A stretch of 64,000 bases of DNA. It comes from Streptomyces sp. NBC_01235. GTDB taxonomy: Bacteria > Actinomycetota > Actinomycetes > Streptomycetales > Streptomycetaceae. The translations under genes and the position numbers were made by a program. Below, piece by piece: positions 1-8,397 of this stretch; position 1 is the first letter of the stretch; the number at the start of each line of letters is the position of its first letter. The stretch is taken from positions 9,424,001-9,488,000 of the forward strand of contig NZ_CP108513.1 of NCBI RefSeq assembly GCF_035989285.1. Reading direction: 5' to 3'. The notes under the pieces are model-generated. The model was not told the origin of the DNA. It made no database searches and saw only the letters and a list, made by a program, of their open reading frames with translations.

Positions 1-668
1 TCCTTGGGGGCCGACTCCAGCAGCACGTCGAGGGTCTCGCGCAGCAGCTTCACCGTCCTCGGCACGATCATCAGGCCGATGACGAGCGAGGCGATCGGGT
101 CGGCGGTCAGCCAGCCGGTGGTGAGGATCACCACCGCCGAGATCAGCACCGCCACCGAGCCCAGCGCGTCCGCTGCCACCTCCAGGAACGCCCCGCGCAC
201 GTTCAGGCTCTCCGCCTGGCCGCGCATCAGCAGCGTGAGCGAGATCATGTTCGCGACCAGGCCGATCGCGCCGAACCAGATCATCAGCCCGCCCTCGGTG
301 GCGGCCGGCGTGAAGAACCGCTGGACCGCCTCGTACAGGACGTAGCCGCCCACACCGAGCAGCAGCAGACAGTTGGCGAGGGCCGCCAGTATCTCGGCGC
401 GGGCCAGCCCGAAGGTGCGGGTCGCGCTCGGCGGCCGGCCCGCGAAGTGGATGGCGAGCAGCGCCATGCCCAGGCCCAGCGCGTCCGTCGCCATGTGGGC
501 CGCGTCCGCGATCAGCGCGAGGGAGTCGGCGAGCACCCCGCCGATGATCTCGACCACCATGACGCCGAGCGTGATCGACAGCGTCACGCGCAGTCTGCCG
601 CGGTACGCCGCGGCGGCCGTGCCGGTGGTCGGCGCGTGCGTGTGGCCGTGGTCGTGCCCAGCCCCCAT
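1..668 (-). CDS. zitB: Zinc efflux transporter, CDF family, ZitB-like (3' end outside window)
   Basis: Cation diffusion facilitator that exports Zn2+ (or a similar divalent ion) across the cytoplasmic membrane by proton antiport. The reverse strand reads from an ATG at 668 with a His-rich start (MGAGHDHGHTHA). It continues through several hydrophobic helices, the TM2 metal-site motif HMATD after DSLALIADA, and a TM5 motif EVAADALGS. About 222 residues are present; the cytoplasmic C-terminal domain lies beyond base 1. Gene order matches the S. coelicolor zitB region as I remember it (zitB next to galE and the hopanoid cluster), which is why I use that symbol. A Zur-like palindrome sits about 100 bp upstream. 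Family assignment is firm; zinc specificity is inferred. Confidence 0.9.
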   Translation of the reverse strand, partial: MGAGHDHGHTHAPTTGTAAAAYRGRLRVTLSITLGVMVVEIIGGVLADSLALIADAAHMATDALGLGMALLAIHFAGRPPSATRTFGLARAEILAALANCLLLLGVGGYVLYEAVQRFFTPAATEGGLMIWFGAIGLVANMISLTLLMRGQAESLNVRGAFLEVAADALGSVAVLISAVVILTTGWLTADPIASLVIGLMIVPRTVKLLRETLDVLLESAPK

Positions 669-760
669 GGAAGCAGCCCTTCTGTGGTCCGTCGCGGCCC
701 GTCGTGTTCTGCCCGGGCTCACAGTGAACTACGGGTGGGGGGTATCCGGCAACGCGGTAC

Positions 761-775
761 TGAACACCGTTGTCA
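761..775. promoter_or_regulatory. Putative Zur box upstream of zitB
   Basis: TGAACACCGTTGTCA is a 7-1-7 imperfect palindrome with outer TGA/TCA arms, resembling the Streptomyces Zur box (TGaaAatgatTttCA). It lies 93-107 bp upstream of the zitB start. From memory, Zur in S. coelicolor represses zinc uptake genes and activates zitB when zinc is high. Only 5 of 7 arm positions are symmetrical, so the call is tentative. Confidence 0.45.
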
Positions 776-778
776 TAT

Positions 779-813
779 GCCCTGACCTGCGGAAACGAAC
801 CGCAGGTCAGGGC
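779..813 (-). terminator. Terminator of galE
   Basis: Perfect 14-bp inverted repeat (GCCCTGACCTGCGG and its complement) with a 7-nt loop AAACGAA, starting 16 bp past the galE stop codon. It has no long U-tract, which is usual for Streptomyces hairpin terminators. Confidence 0.85.
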
Positions 814-828
814 GCCCTCACCTGCTGC

Positions 829-1797
829 TCAGGAGTGGTGCAGCCGCCAGCCCCGCCACGCCGAGTCGACCATCTCGCGCACGTCCCGCCGGGCCGTCCA
901 CCCCAGTTCGCGGGCGGCCAGCTCCGCCGAGGCCACGGCGCGCGGCGCGTCCCCGGGCCTGCGCCCCTCGACGACCGCCGGCCGGGTGTCGCCGGTGACC
1001 TCGCCGATGAGGGTGACCAGCTCGCGTACCGAGACGCCCTCGCCCCGGCCGATGTTCACCGTCAGATCGCCCGCCGCGTCCGGCGCCGTCAGCCGCCGGG
1101 CCGCCGCCAGATGCGCCTCGGCCAGGTCGGCGACGTGGATGTAGTCACGGACGCAGGTGCCGTCCGGCGTCGGGTAGTCGTCGCCGAAGATCCGCGGGGC
1201 CTCGCCCCGGGTGAGCCGGTCGAAGACCATCGGGACGATGTTGAAGACGCCGGTGTCGGCCAGTTCCGGCGCCGCCGCCCCGGCCACGTTGAAGTACCGC
1301 AGGCACGTCGTCGTGATGCCGTGCGCCTGCCCCGCCGCCCGGACCAGCCACTCCCCGGCGAGCTTGGTCTCGCCGTACGGGTTCACCGGGGCGCACGGGG
1401 TGTCCTCCGTGATGAGGTCCACGTCCGGGTTGCCGTAGACGGCCGCGGAGGAGGAGAAGAGGAACCGTCGCACCCCGCCTTCGGCGACCGCGTCGAGGAG
1501 GGTGGCCAGACCGCCCACGTTCTCCCGGTAGTAGCGGGTGGGCCGCGCCACGGACTCGGCGACCTGCTTGTGGGCGGCCAGGTGCACCACGCCCGTCACG
1601 GAGTGCTCGGCGAGGACCCGCTCGACCAGGCCGGCGTCGAGGGCCGAGCCCTTCACGAGCGACACGTCCGGCCCGAGCCGCGCGGCGGCGCCCGTGGAGA
1701 GGTCGTCCAGGACGACGACGCGCTCCCCGGCCCGGGTCATGGCCCGTGCCACATGCGCCCCTATGTATCCGGCTCCGCCGGTGATCAGCCACGTCAT
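829..1797 (-). CDS. galE: UDP-glucose 4-epimerase
   Basis: Extended short-chain dehydrogenase that interconverts UDP-glucose and UDP-galactose with bound NAD+. The 322-residue protein has the N-terminal Rossmann motif GGAGYIGA (residues 7-14), the catalytic SSAAVYG strand near 116-122 and the YxxxK pair at Y141/K145 (YGETK). The C-terminal sugar-binding part contains YFNVAGA and CVRDYIHVADLA, both typical of GalE. Length is normal. It is monocistronic, ends in a strong hairpin, and diverges from the envelope operon starting at 2132. UDP-galactose could feed the glycosyltransferase of that operon, which is inference. Confidence 0.93.
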   Translation of the reverse strand: MTWLITGGAGYIGAHVARAMTRAGERVVVLDDLSTGAAARLGPDVSLVKGSALDAGLVERVLAEHSVTGVVHLAAHKQVAESVARPTRYYRENVGGLATLLDAVAEGGVRRFLFSSSAAVYGNPDVDLITEDTPCAPVNPYGETKLAGEWLVRAAGQAHGITTTCLRYFNVAGAAAPELADTGVFNIVPMVFDRLTRGEAPRIFGDDYPTPDGTCVRDYIHVADLAEAHLAAARRLTAPDAAGDLTVNIGRGEGVSVRELVTLIGEVTGDTRPAVVEGRRPGDAPRAVASAELAARELGWTARRDVREMVDSAWRGWRLHHS

Positions 1798-2131
1798 GTC
1801 TGTAGACCCTATGCCGACCGTTGTCGGCGCTCGGGTCCGGCGGGCTATGTCCCGGATGTCGGCTCTGTGGGGCGCGGTTTGTCGGCCGGGCCGCCGATCA
1901 CCGATGATGATCTCGGCAAAGGCCGGTTCAAGCCGGGTTCAAGCCGGGCTGTCGGACCTCGTCGATCGTGCCTGAACGGGCGGTGAACACGGCCTTCCCG
2001 GCATCCGATAGCCTCTGCCGACATGCCGCCCGCCTGGTGCAGCCACTGGTGAAGTCGCCGGTGCAGCCAAGGGGCGCCCCCATCGTGTACATGACCGGCG
2101 TGAACGCGCCGGACCCAGGGAGTGAGTTCGG
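1798..2131. other. Divergent intergenic region between galE and the envelope operon
   Basis: 334 bp without a convincing gene. It must carry promoters for galE (leftward) and for the operon starting at 2132 (rightward). The only promoter-like element I see is CGATAGCCT near 2006-2014, with no clear -35. Short open frames here lack ribosome sites. Confidence 0.5.
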
Positions 2132-3934
2132 TTGCCGACCGCCATCCTCACCGGCTCGCCGGTCCCCGGATCGTCGATCGAGGGCGACCTGCGGTCCCTC
2201 GGCTTCGACGTGCGGACCGCCTCCGACGCCGGTGACGCCGAGACCCTCCTCGCGGCCGTCCCCGGTGACCAGCGCGTCGCCGTGGTGGACGCCCGCTTCG
2301 TGGGCCACGAGCACGCGCTGCGCCTCGGCCTCACCGACCCCCGCTTCCCGCTCGCCGCGATCCCGGGCGCGGTGACCGCCCAGCCGGCCGGCCGCCAGGC
2401 CCTGACCCGGGCGATGGCCCGGGAGAACTCCGCGAGCGGTGGCACCGTACTCGCCGTCGGCAGCCTCGCCGACCGCGTCGTCACCGCCCTCGACGCCGAC
2501 GGCGTCGACGTGCACCGCCCCGAGCTGGGCAGCCTGGTCGCGGAGGTCCCCGCCGACCCGCAGGCCCGCAACGAGGCACGGCAGGCCGTCGCCGCCGTCG
2601 ACGACGAGGCCGTCCGCCTGAAGTCGGCCGTGAAGGCCCGCGACGGCTTCTTCACCACCTTCTTCATCAGCCCGTACTCGCGCTACGTCGCGCGCTGGTG
2701 CGCCCGCCGTGGCCTCACCCCGAACCAGGTCACCACCGCCTCGCTGATCACCGCGCTGATCGCGGCGGCCTGCGCGGCCACCGGCACCCGGGGCGGGTTC
2801 GTCGCGGCGGGCGTGCTGCTGATCGCGTCCTTCGTCCTGGACTGCACCGACGGCCAGCTCGCCCGCTACTCCCTGCAGTACTCCACGCTCGGCGCCTGGC
2901 TCGACGCCACCTTCGACCGTGCCAAGGAGTACGCCTACTACGCCGGCCTCGCGCTCGGAGCGGCCCGCGGCGGCGACGACGTATGGGCCCTCGCCCTGGG
3001 CGCCATGGTCCTGCAGACCTGCCGACACGTCGTGGACTTCTCCTTCAACGAGGCCAACCACGACGCCACCGCCAACACCAGCCCCACCGCCGCCCTCTCC
3101 GACAAGCTCGACAGCGTCGGCTGGACGGTCTGGGTGCGCCGGATGATAGTGCTGCCCATCGGCGAACGATGGGCCATGATCGCCGTCCTCACCGCGGCCA
3201 CCACCCCCCGCATCACCTTCTACGCGCTCCTCATCGGCTGCGCCTTCGCGGCGACCTACACCACGGCGGGGCGTGTGCTGCGCTCGCTGACCCGCAAGGC
3301 CAGGCGCACGGACCGGGCGGCCCAGGCGCTGGCGGACCTCGCGGACAACGGGCCCCTGACCGAGTTGCTCGTGCGGTTCCTGCCGGGCCCGCCCCGTGTC
3401 ACGGGGCCGCTCAGCGCCGCCGTCGGTGGCGTCATGGTGACGCTCGGGGCCTGGCTGTGGGGACCGAGCTGGTGGGTCGTGCTGATGGCCGGCGCCTATG
3501 TCCTGCTGTCCGCCGAAGCCGTCGCCCACCCCCTCAAGGGCGCCCTCGACTGGCTGATCCCCCCCTTCTTCCGTGCCGCCGAGTACGGCACCGTGCTGAT
3601 CCTGGCGGCCAAGGCGGACGTGAACGGGGCGCTTCCCGCCGCTTTCGGTCTGGTTGCCGCCGTCGCCTACCATCACTACGACACGGTGTACCGCATCCGC
3701 GGCAATGCCGGAGCGCCGCCGGCCTGGCTGGTGCGCGCCATCGGGGGGCAGGACGGGCGGACGCTGCTCGTGGCCGTGCTGGCCGCGCTGCTCACCGCCT
3801 CGCAGTTCCCGGTCGCGCTCGCGGTCCTCGCCGTGGCCGTCGCCGTGGTGGTGCTCATGGAGAGCATCCGCTTCTGGGTGGCTGCCCACAAGGGCGGCGC
3901 TCCCGCCGTACACGATGAAGGAGAACCCGCATGA
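2132..3934 (+). CDS. Two-domain CDP-alcohol phosphotransferase (DUF5941-type), membrane
   Basis: 600-residue membrane protein. Residues about 1-165 form a soluble alpha/beta domain with no catalytic motif I recognise. Residues about 170-390 are a CDP-alcohol phosphotransferase with the complete signature D237-x2-D240-G-x2-A-R-x8-G254-x3-D258-x3-D262, preceded by the usual GLTPNQVT segment. Further hydrophobic helices follow to the C-terminus. Such enzymes move a phosphoalcohol from a CDP-linked donor onto an acceptor alcohol. The architecture resembles archaeal and thermophile IPCT/DIPPS fusions (cytidylyltransferase plus CDP-alcohol transferase), but here the nucleotidyltransferase is the separate next gene. 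The start is TTG, after GGGAG at 2118-2122; no better in-frame start exists. It overlaps the next gene by ATGA. Confidence 0.82.
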   Translation: MPTAILTGSPVPGSSIEGDLRSLGFDVRTASDAGDAETLLAAVPGDQRVAVVDARFVGHEHALRLGLTDPRFPLAAIPGAVTAQPAGRQALTRAMARENSASGGTVLAVGSLADRVVTALDADGVDVHRPELGSLVAEVPADPQARNEARQAVAAVDDEAVRLKSAVKARDGFFTTFFISPYSRYVARWCARRGLTPNQVTTASLITALIAAACAATGTRGGFVAAGVLLIASFVLDCTDGQLARYSLQYSTLGAWLDATFDRAKEYAYYAGLALGAARGGDDVWALALGAMVLQTCRHVVDFSFNEANHDATANTSPTAALSDKLDSVGWTVWVRRMIVLPIGERWAMIAVLTAATTPRITFYALLIGCAFAATYTTAGRVLRSLTRKARRTDRAAQALADLADNGPLTELLVRFLPGPPRVTGPLSAAVGGVMVTLGAWLWGPSWWVVLMAGAYVLLSAEAVAHPLKGALDWLIPPFFRAAEYGTVLILAAKADVNGALPAAFGLVAAVAYHHYDTVYRIRGNAGAPPAWLVRAIGGQDGRTLLVAVLAALLTASQFPVALAVLAVAVAVVVLMESIRFWVAAHKGGAPAVHDEGEPA

Positions 3935-4683
3935 TCGGCCTCGTGCTGGCGGCCGGCGCCGGACGCCGTCTGCGCCCCTACACCGACAGCCTGCCCAAGG
4001 CACTGGTGCCGGTGGGGCCCGCGGGCATAGAGGGCGAACCCACGGTCCTGGACCTGACGCTCGGCAACTTCGCCGAGATCGGTCTGACCGAGGTCGCGGT
4101 CATCGTCGGCTACCGCAAGGAGGCCGTGTACGAGCGCAAGGCGGCCCTGGAGGCGAAGTACGGCCTCAAGCTGACCCTCATCGACAACGACAAGGCCGAG
4201 GAGTGGAACAACGCCTACTCCCTGTGGTGCGGCCGTGACGCCCTCAAGGACGGTGTGATCCTCGCCAACGGCGACACCGTGCACCCGGTCTCCGTCGAGA
4301 AGACGCTGCTGGCCGCCCGCGGCGACGGCAGGCAGATCATCCTCGCGATCGACACCGTGAAGTCCCTCGCGGACGAGGAGATGAAGGTCGTCGTCGACCC
4401 CGACATGGGTGTCCAGAGGATCACCAAGCTGATGGACCCGGCCGAGGCCACCGGCGAGTACATCGGTGTCACCCTCATCGAGGGCGACGCCGCCCCCGAG
4501 CTGGCCGAGGCGCTCAAGACCGTGTGGGAGGCCGACCCGCAGCAGTTCTACGAGCACGGCTACCAGGAGCTCGTCAACGGAGGCTTCCGCATCGACGTGG
4601 CGCCGATCGGCGACGTCAAGTGGGTCGAGATCGACAACCACGACGATCTCGCCCGTGGACGGGAGATCGCGTGTCAGTACTGA
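3931..4683 (+). CDS. Nucleotidyltransferase, sugar-phosphate/phosphoalcohol cytidylyltransferase-like
   Basis: 250-residue GT-A-fold nucleotidyltransferase. The N-terminus LVLAAGAGRRLRPYT followed by LPKALVPVG is the NTP-binding G-x-G-x-R-L-x-P-x-T plus PKAL signature. The later ILANGDTVHP carries the metal-binding Asp. It resembles the LicC-like family (CTP:phosphocholine cytidylyltransferase) and inositol-1-phosphate cytidylyltransferases. In this operon it most likely makes the CDP-activated alcohol used by the two CDP-alcohol phosphotransferases. The exact alcohol cannot be read from sequence; glycerol phosphate is suggested by the next gene. Its ATG overlaps the previous stop (ATGA), so translation is coupled. 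Confidence 0.82.
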   Translation: MIGLVLAAGAGRRLRPYTDSLPKALVPVGPAGIEGEPTVLDLTLGNFAEIGLTEVAVIVGYRKEAVYERKAALEAKYGLKLTLIDNDKAEEWNNAYSLWCGRDALKDGVILANGDTVHPVSVEKTLLAARGDGRQIILAIDTVKSLADEEMKVVVDPDMGVQRITKLMDPAEATGEYIGVTLIEGDAAPELAEALKTVWEADPQQFYEHGYQELVNGGFRIDVAPIGDVKWVEIDNHDDLARGREIACQY

Positions 4684-5732
4684 CCCGGCTGATCCCGTCG
4701 CCGGTCGTCGTCGACATCCGCCCGGGTGCCCTCGACGATCTCGTCGGGGTCCTCGCCGACGAGCGCATCTCGCACTCGGGCAAGCTCGCGATCGCCGTCA
4801 GCGGCGGCTCGGGCGCCCGGCTGCGCGAGCGCCTCACCCCGGCCCTGCCCGGTGCCACCTGGTACGAGGTCGGCGGCGGCACCATCGACGACGCCGTCCG
4901 GCTGGCGAGCGACATAAAGGCCGGCCACTACGACGCGGTCGTGGGCCTCGGCGGCGGCAAGATCATCGACTGCGCCAAGTTCGCTGCGGCGCGCGTCGGC
5001 CTGTCCCTCGTCGCCGTACCGACGAACCTCGCGCACGACGGCCTGTGCTCGCCCGTCGCCACCCTCGACAACGACGCGGGCCGCGGTTCCTACGGGGTCC
5101 CGACTCCGATCGCGGTCGTCATCGATCTCGACGTCATCCGGGAGGCCCCGGTGCGGTTCGTGCGCGCCGGCATCGGCGACGCGGTGTCGAACATCTCGGC
5201 CATCGCCGACTGGGAGCTCGCCAACCGGGTCAAGGGCGAGAAGATCGACGGCCTCGCCGCCGCGATCGCCCGCCAGGCCGGCGAGGCGGTCCTCAGGCAC
5301 CCGGGCGGCATCGGGGACACCGACTTCCTCCAGGTGCTGGCCGAGGCGCTGGTGCTCAGCGGCATCGCCATGTCGGTGTCGGGCGACTCCCGCCCGTCCT
5401 CCGGCGCGTGCCACGAGATCAACCACGCCTTCGACCTGCTCTTCCCCAAGCGGGCGGCCGCCCACGGCGAGCAGTGCGGACTCGGCGCGGCCTTCGCGAT
5501 GTACCTGCGCGGAGCCCACGAGCAGTCGGCCCACATGGCCCAGGTGCTGCGCCGGCACGGACTGCCGGTCCTGCCCGAGGAGATCGGCTTCACGGTGGAC
5601 GAGTTCGTCCGCGCCGTGGAGTTCGCTCCCGAGACCCGGCCCGGCCGCTACACGATCCTCGAACACCTCGACCTCAAGACCGAACAGATCAAGGACATCT
5701 ACGCCGACTATGTCAAGGCCATCGGTAGCTGA
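4671..5732 (+). CDS. Glycerol-1-phosphate dehydrogenase-like protein (iron-containing ADH superfamily)
   Basis: 353 residues; GTG start at 4671 behind GGGAG, overlapping the cytidylyltransferase by 13 bp. The glycine-rich NAD(P) motif VGLGGGKIIDCAK (residues 91-103) and the segment PTNLAHDGLCSP (117-128) match the glycerol-1-phosphate dehydrogenase/AraM group. Metal ligand candidates are the Asp of HDG and the His residues in ACHEINHAFD and AAHGEQCG. Known members reduce dihydroxyacetone phosphate to sn-glycerol-1-phosphate, the archaeal lipid backbone. A related polyol phosphate dehydrogenase role is possible. Placement between a cytidylyltransferase and CDP-alcohol transferases suggests it supplies the alcohol phosphate. 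Confidence 0.8.
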   Translation: MSVLTRLIPSPVVVDIRPGALDDLVGVLADERISHSGKLAIAVSGGSGARLRERLTPALPGATWYEVGGGTIDDAVRLASDIKAGHYDAVVGLGGGKIIDCAKFAAARVGLSLVAVPTNLAHDGLCSPVATLDNDAGRGSYGVPTPIAVVIDLDVIREAPVRFVRAGIGDAVSNISAIADWELANRVKGEKIDGLAAAIARQAGEAVLRHPGGIGDTDFLQVLAEALVLSGIAMSVSGDSRPSSGACHEINHAFDLLFPKRAAAHGEQCGLGAAFAMYLRGAHEQSAHMAQVLRRHGLPVLPEEIGFTVDEFVRAVEFAPETRPGRYTILEHLDLKTEQIKDIYADYVKAIGS

Positions 5733-6489
5733 ACTCAGACCGGTCGTCCACCCTCCGGGGGTGAAGGACCGGCGCAGCGGTGAGCACTGGATGGGACGCC
5801 TCTACATGCGTGAGGTGTCCCTGCGGGTCGACCGCTACCTGGTCGACACCAGGGTCACGCCCAACCAGCTCACGTACCTGATGACCGTCTTCGGAGTACT
5901 GGCGGCCCCGGCCCTGCTGGTGCCGGGGATCACGGGTGCCGTGCTCGGCGTGGTGTGCGTCCAGATGTACCTGCTGCTGGACTGCGTGGACGGCGAGGTC
6001 GCCCGCTGGAAGAAGCAGTACTCGCTCGGCGGGGTCTACCTGGACCGGGTCGGGGCGTATCTCACCGACGCCGCCGTCCTGGTCGGCTTCGGGCTGCGCG
6101 CCGCCGACCTGTGGGGCAGCGGCCGGATCGACTGGCTGTGGGCCTTCCTCGGCACGCTGGCCGCGCTCGGCGCGATCCTGATCAAGGCCGAGACCGACCT
6201 CGTCGGCGTCGCCCGCCACCAGGGCGGCCTGCCGCCGGTCAAGGAGTCGGCGTCCGAACCGCGTTCCTCCGGCATGGCGCTGGCCCGCCGGGCCGCCTCG
6301 GCGCTCAAGTTCCACCGGCTGATCCTCGGCATCGAGGCGTCCCTGCTGATCCTGGTCCTGGCGGTCGTCGACCAGGTGCGCGGCGACCTGTTCTTCACCC
6401 GGCTCGGCGTCGCCGTACTGGCCGGCATCGCGCTGCTGCAGACTCTGCTGCACCTGGTGTCCATCCTCGTGTCGAGCAGGCTGAAGTGA
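5710..6489 (+). CDS. Second CDP-alcohol phosphotransferase, with atypical active-site motif
   Basis: 259-residue polytopic membrane protein starting at ATG 5710 inside the previous gene (23-bp overlap). It has VTPNQLT and the CDP-alcohol signature D91-x2-D94-G-x2-A-R-x8-G108-x3-D112. The position of the fourth Asp is Ala116 (LDRVGAYL), where the canonical motif has D-x3-D. The fourth Asp is the proposed general base, so activity or mechanism may differ. Asp120 lies one turn on and might compensate. The family transfers phosphoalcohols from CDP donors to lipid or sugar acceptors. The gene overlaps the glycosyltransferase by GTGA. Confidence 0.85.
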   Translation: MSRPSVAELRPVVHPPGVKDRRSGEHWMGRLYMREVSLRVDRYLVDTRVTPNQLTYLMTVFGVLAAPALLVPGITGAVLGVVCVQMYLLLDCVDGEVARWKKQYSLGGVYLDRVGAYLTDAAVLVGFGLRAADLWGSGRIDWLWAFLGTLAALGAILIKAETDLVGVARHQGGLPPVKESASEPRSSGMALARRAASALKFHRLILGIEASLLILVLAVVDQVRGDLFFTRLGVAVLAGIALLQTLLHLVSILVSSRLK

Positions 6490-7370
6490 GCGCGCGCATA
6501 ACGGTCGGCGCGGTCGTCATCACCATGGGCAACCGCCCCGACGAGCTGAGAGCCCTGCTCGACTCGGTCGCCAAGCAGGACGGTGACCGGGTCGAGGTGG
6601 TCGTGGTCGGCAACGGCTCGCCCGTCCCGGACGTCCCCGAGGGCGTGCGCACGGTCGAACTGCCCGACAACCTCGGCATCCCCGGCGGCCGCAACGTCGG
6701 CATCGAGGCCTTCGGCCCCAGCGGCCGTGACGTCGACGTCCTGCTGTTCCTGGACGACGACGGCCTCCTCGCCCACCACGACACGGCCGAGCTGTGCCGC
6801 CGGGCCTTCGACGCCGATCCGAAGCTGGGCATCATCAGCTTCCGGATCGCCGACCCGGACACCGGTGTCACCCAGCGCCGCCACGTACCCCGGCTGCGCG
6901 CCTCCGACCCGATGCGCTCCTCGCGGGTCACCACCTTTCTCGGCGGCGCCAACGCCGTCCGCACGAAGGTCTTCGCGGAGGTCGGCGGACTCCCGGACGA
7001 GTTCTTCTACGCCCACGAGGAGACCGACCTGGCCTGGCGGGCCCTCGACGCCGGTTGGATGATCGACTACCGGTCCGACATGGTGCTGTACCACCCGACG
7101 ACCGCCCCCTCGCGGCACGCCGTGTACCACCGCATGGTCGCCCGCAACCGCGTCTGGCTGGCCCGCCGCAACCTTCCCGCCCCGCTGGTCCCGGTCTACC
7201 TCGGCGTCTGGCTGCTGCTCACGCTGGCGCGCCGCCCCTCGGGCTCCGCGCTGAAGGCCTGGTTCGGCGGTTTCCGGGAAGGCTGGAACACTCCGTGCGG
7301 ACCGCGCAGGCCCATGAAGTGGCGCACGGTCTGGCGGCTGACCCGACTGGGCCGGCCCCCGGTGATCTGA
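6486..7370 (+). CDS. Family 2 glycosyltransferase
   Basis: 294-residue GT-A glycosyltransferase; GTG start overlaps the preceding stop. It shows the N-terminal strand VGAVVITMGNRP, the donor/metal motif LFLDDDG (DxD type) and the acceptor-side motif FFYAHEETDLAWRA. A C-terminal hydrophobic segment (VPVYLGVWLLLTLA) may anchor it to the membrane. The nucleotide-sugar donor cannot be determined. In context it should add sugar to the polymer or lipid built by the neighbouring CDP-alcohol enzymes before export by the ABC transporter that follows. Confidence 0.9.
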   Translation: MSARITVGAVVITMGNRPDELRALLDSVAKQDGDRVEVVVVGNGSPVPDVPEGVRTVELPDNLGIPGGRNVGIEAFGPSGRDVDVLLFLDDDGLLAHHDTAELCRRAFDADPKLGIISFRIADPDTGVTQRRHVPRLRASDPMRSSRVTTFLGGANAVRTKVFAEVGGLPDEFFYAHEETDLAWRALDAGWMIDYRSDMVLYHPTTAPSRHAVYHRMVARNRVWLARRNLPAPLVPVYLGVWLLLTLARRPSGSALKAWFGGFREGWNTPCGPRRPMKWRTVWRLTRLGRPPVI

Positions 7371-7467
7371 CAAGCTCGTCCCTGAGGCACCCGGGTCGTA
7401 CCACGGGCCCGCCGGCTCATGCCAGCCCGTCAAGGCTGCGCATCCCGAAGACGAAAGTTTCCTACTT

Positions 7468-8397
7468 GTGAGTGAGACAACGCATGACGTCGGAGGCCTG
7501 GTGAGTGCGCTTCCGTCGCCCGACGAAGGCCTCACGGCGGCGCAGCTCGCGGCCAGGTACGGGCTGGCCGTGAGCGGTGCACGCCCCCCGCTGCGGGAGT
7601 ACGTCCGCCAGCTCTGGGGGCGCCGCCACTTCATCCTGGCGTTCTCCCAGGCGAAGGTGGCCGCGCAGTACAGCCAGGCCAAGCTCGGCCAGCTGTGGCA
7701 GGTGGCCACTCCGCTGCTGAACGCGGCGGTGTACTTCATGATCTTCGGCGTGCTGCTCGACGCCAGCAGGGGAATGTCCAAGGAGGTCTACATCCCCTTC
7801 CTGGTCACGGGCGTCTTCGTGTTCACCTTCACGCAGACCTCGGTGATGAGCGGTGTCCGCGCGATCTCCGGCAACCTCGGACTGGTCCGCGCCCTGCACT
7901 TCCCGCGCGCCTCGCTGCCGATCTCCTTCGCCCTCCAGCAGCTCCAGCAGCTGCTGTACTCGATGCTCGTGCTGTTCCTGGTGGTCATCGGCATGGGCAG
8001 CTACCCGGACCTGTCCTGGGCGCTGATCGTCCCGGTGCTCGCCCTGCAGTTCTGCTTCAACACCGGCCTGGCGCTGGTCTTCGCCCGGGCCGGCGCGAAG
8101 ACCCCGGACCTGGCGCAGCTGATGCCGTTCGTGATGCGGACGTGGATGTACGCCTCCGGCGTGATGTTCTCCATCCCGGTCTTCCTCGCGGACAAGCCGC
8201 AGTGGGCGGCGAGCATCCTCCAGTGGAACCCGGCCGCCATCTACATGGACCTGATGCGCTTCGCGCTCATCGAGGAGTACGGCGCCGAGAACCTGCCCGA
8301 CCACGTCTGGGCCGTCGCGGGCGGCTGGGCCGCGCTGCTCGCCGTCGGCGGCTTCGTGTACTTCTGGAGGGCGGAGGAGAGGTACGGCCGTGGTTGA
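7468..8397 (+). CDS. ABC-2 type polysaccharide/teichoic-acid export permease (TagG/Wzm-like)
   Basis: 309-residue integral membrane subunit with about six helices, the ABC-2 export fold and motifs of the O-antigen/teichoic acid group (FSQAKVAAQYSQAKLGQLWQ before the first helix). It would move a lipid-linked glycopolymer across the membrane together with the following ATPase. GTG 7468 is taken as the start. GTG 7501, just after GGAGG, is an alternative that shortens the protein by 11 residues. A 97-bp gap separates it from the glycosyltransferase, so an internal promoter is possible. It overlaps the ATPase by 8 bp. Confidence 0.88.
   Translation: MSETTHDVGGLVSALPSPDEGLTAAQLAARYGLAVSGARPPLREYVRQLWGRRHFILAFSQAKVAAQYSQAKLGQLWQVATPLLNAAVYFMIFGVLLDASRGMSKEVYIPFLVTGVFVFTFTQTSVMSGVRAISGNLGLVRALHFPRASLPISFALQQLQQLLYSMLVLFLVVIGMGSYPDLSWALIVPVLALQFCFNTGLALVFARAGAKTPDLAQLMPFVMRTWMYASGVMFSIPVFLADKPQWAASILQWNPAAIYMDLMRFALIEEYGAENLPDHVWAVAGGWAALLAVGGFVYFWRAEERYGRG

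Noticed and set aside
373..1986. Long plus-strand frame opposite zitB and galE
   Set aside because: The minus strand carries two clear proteins; this frame has low-complexity Arg/Pro/Gly sequence and no ribosome site.
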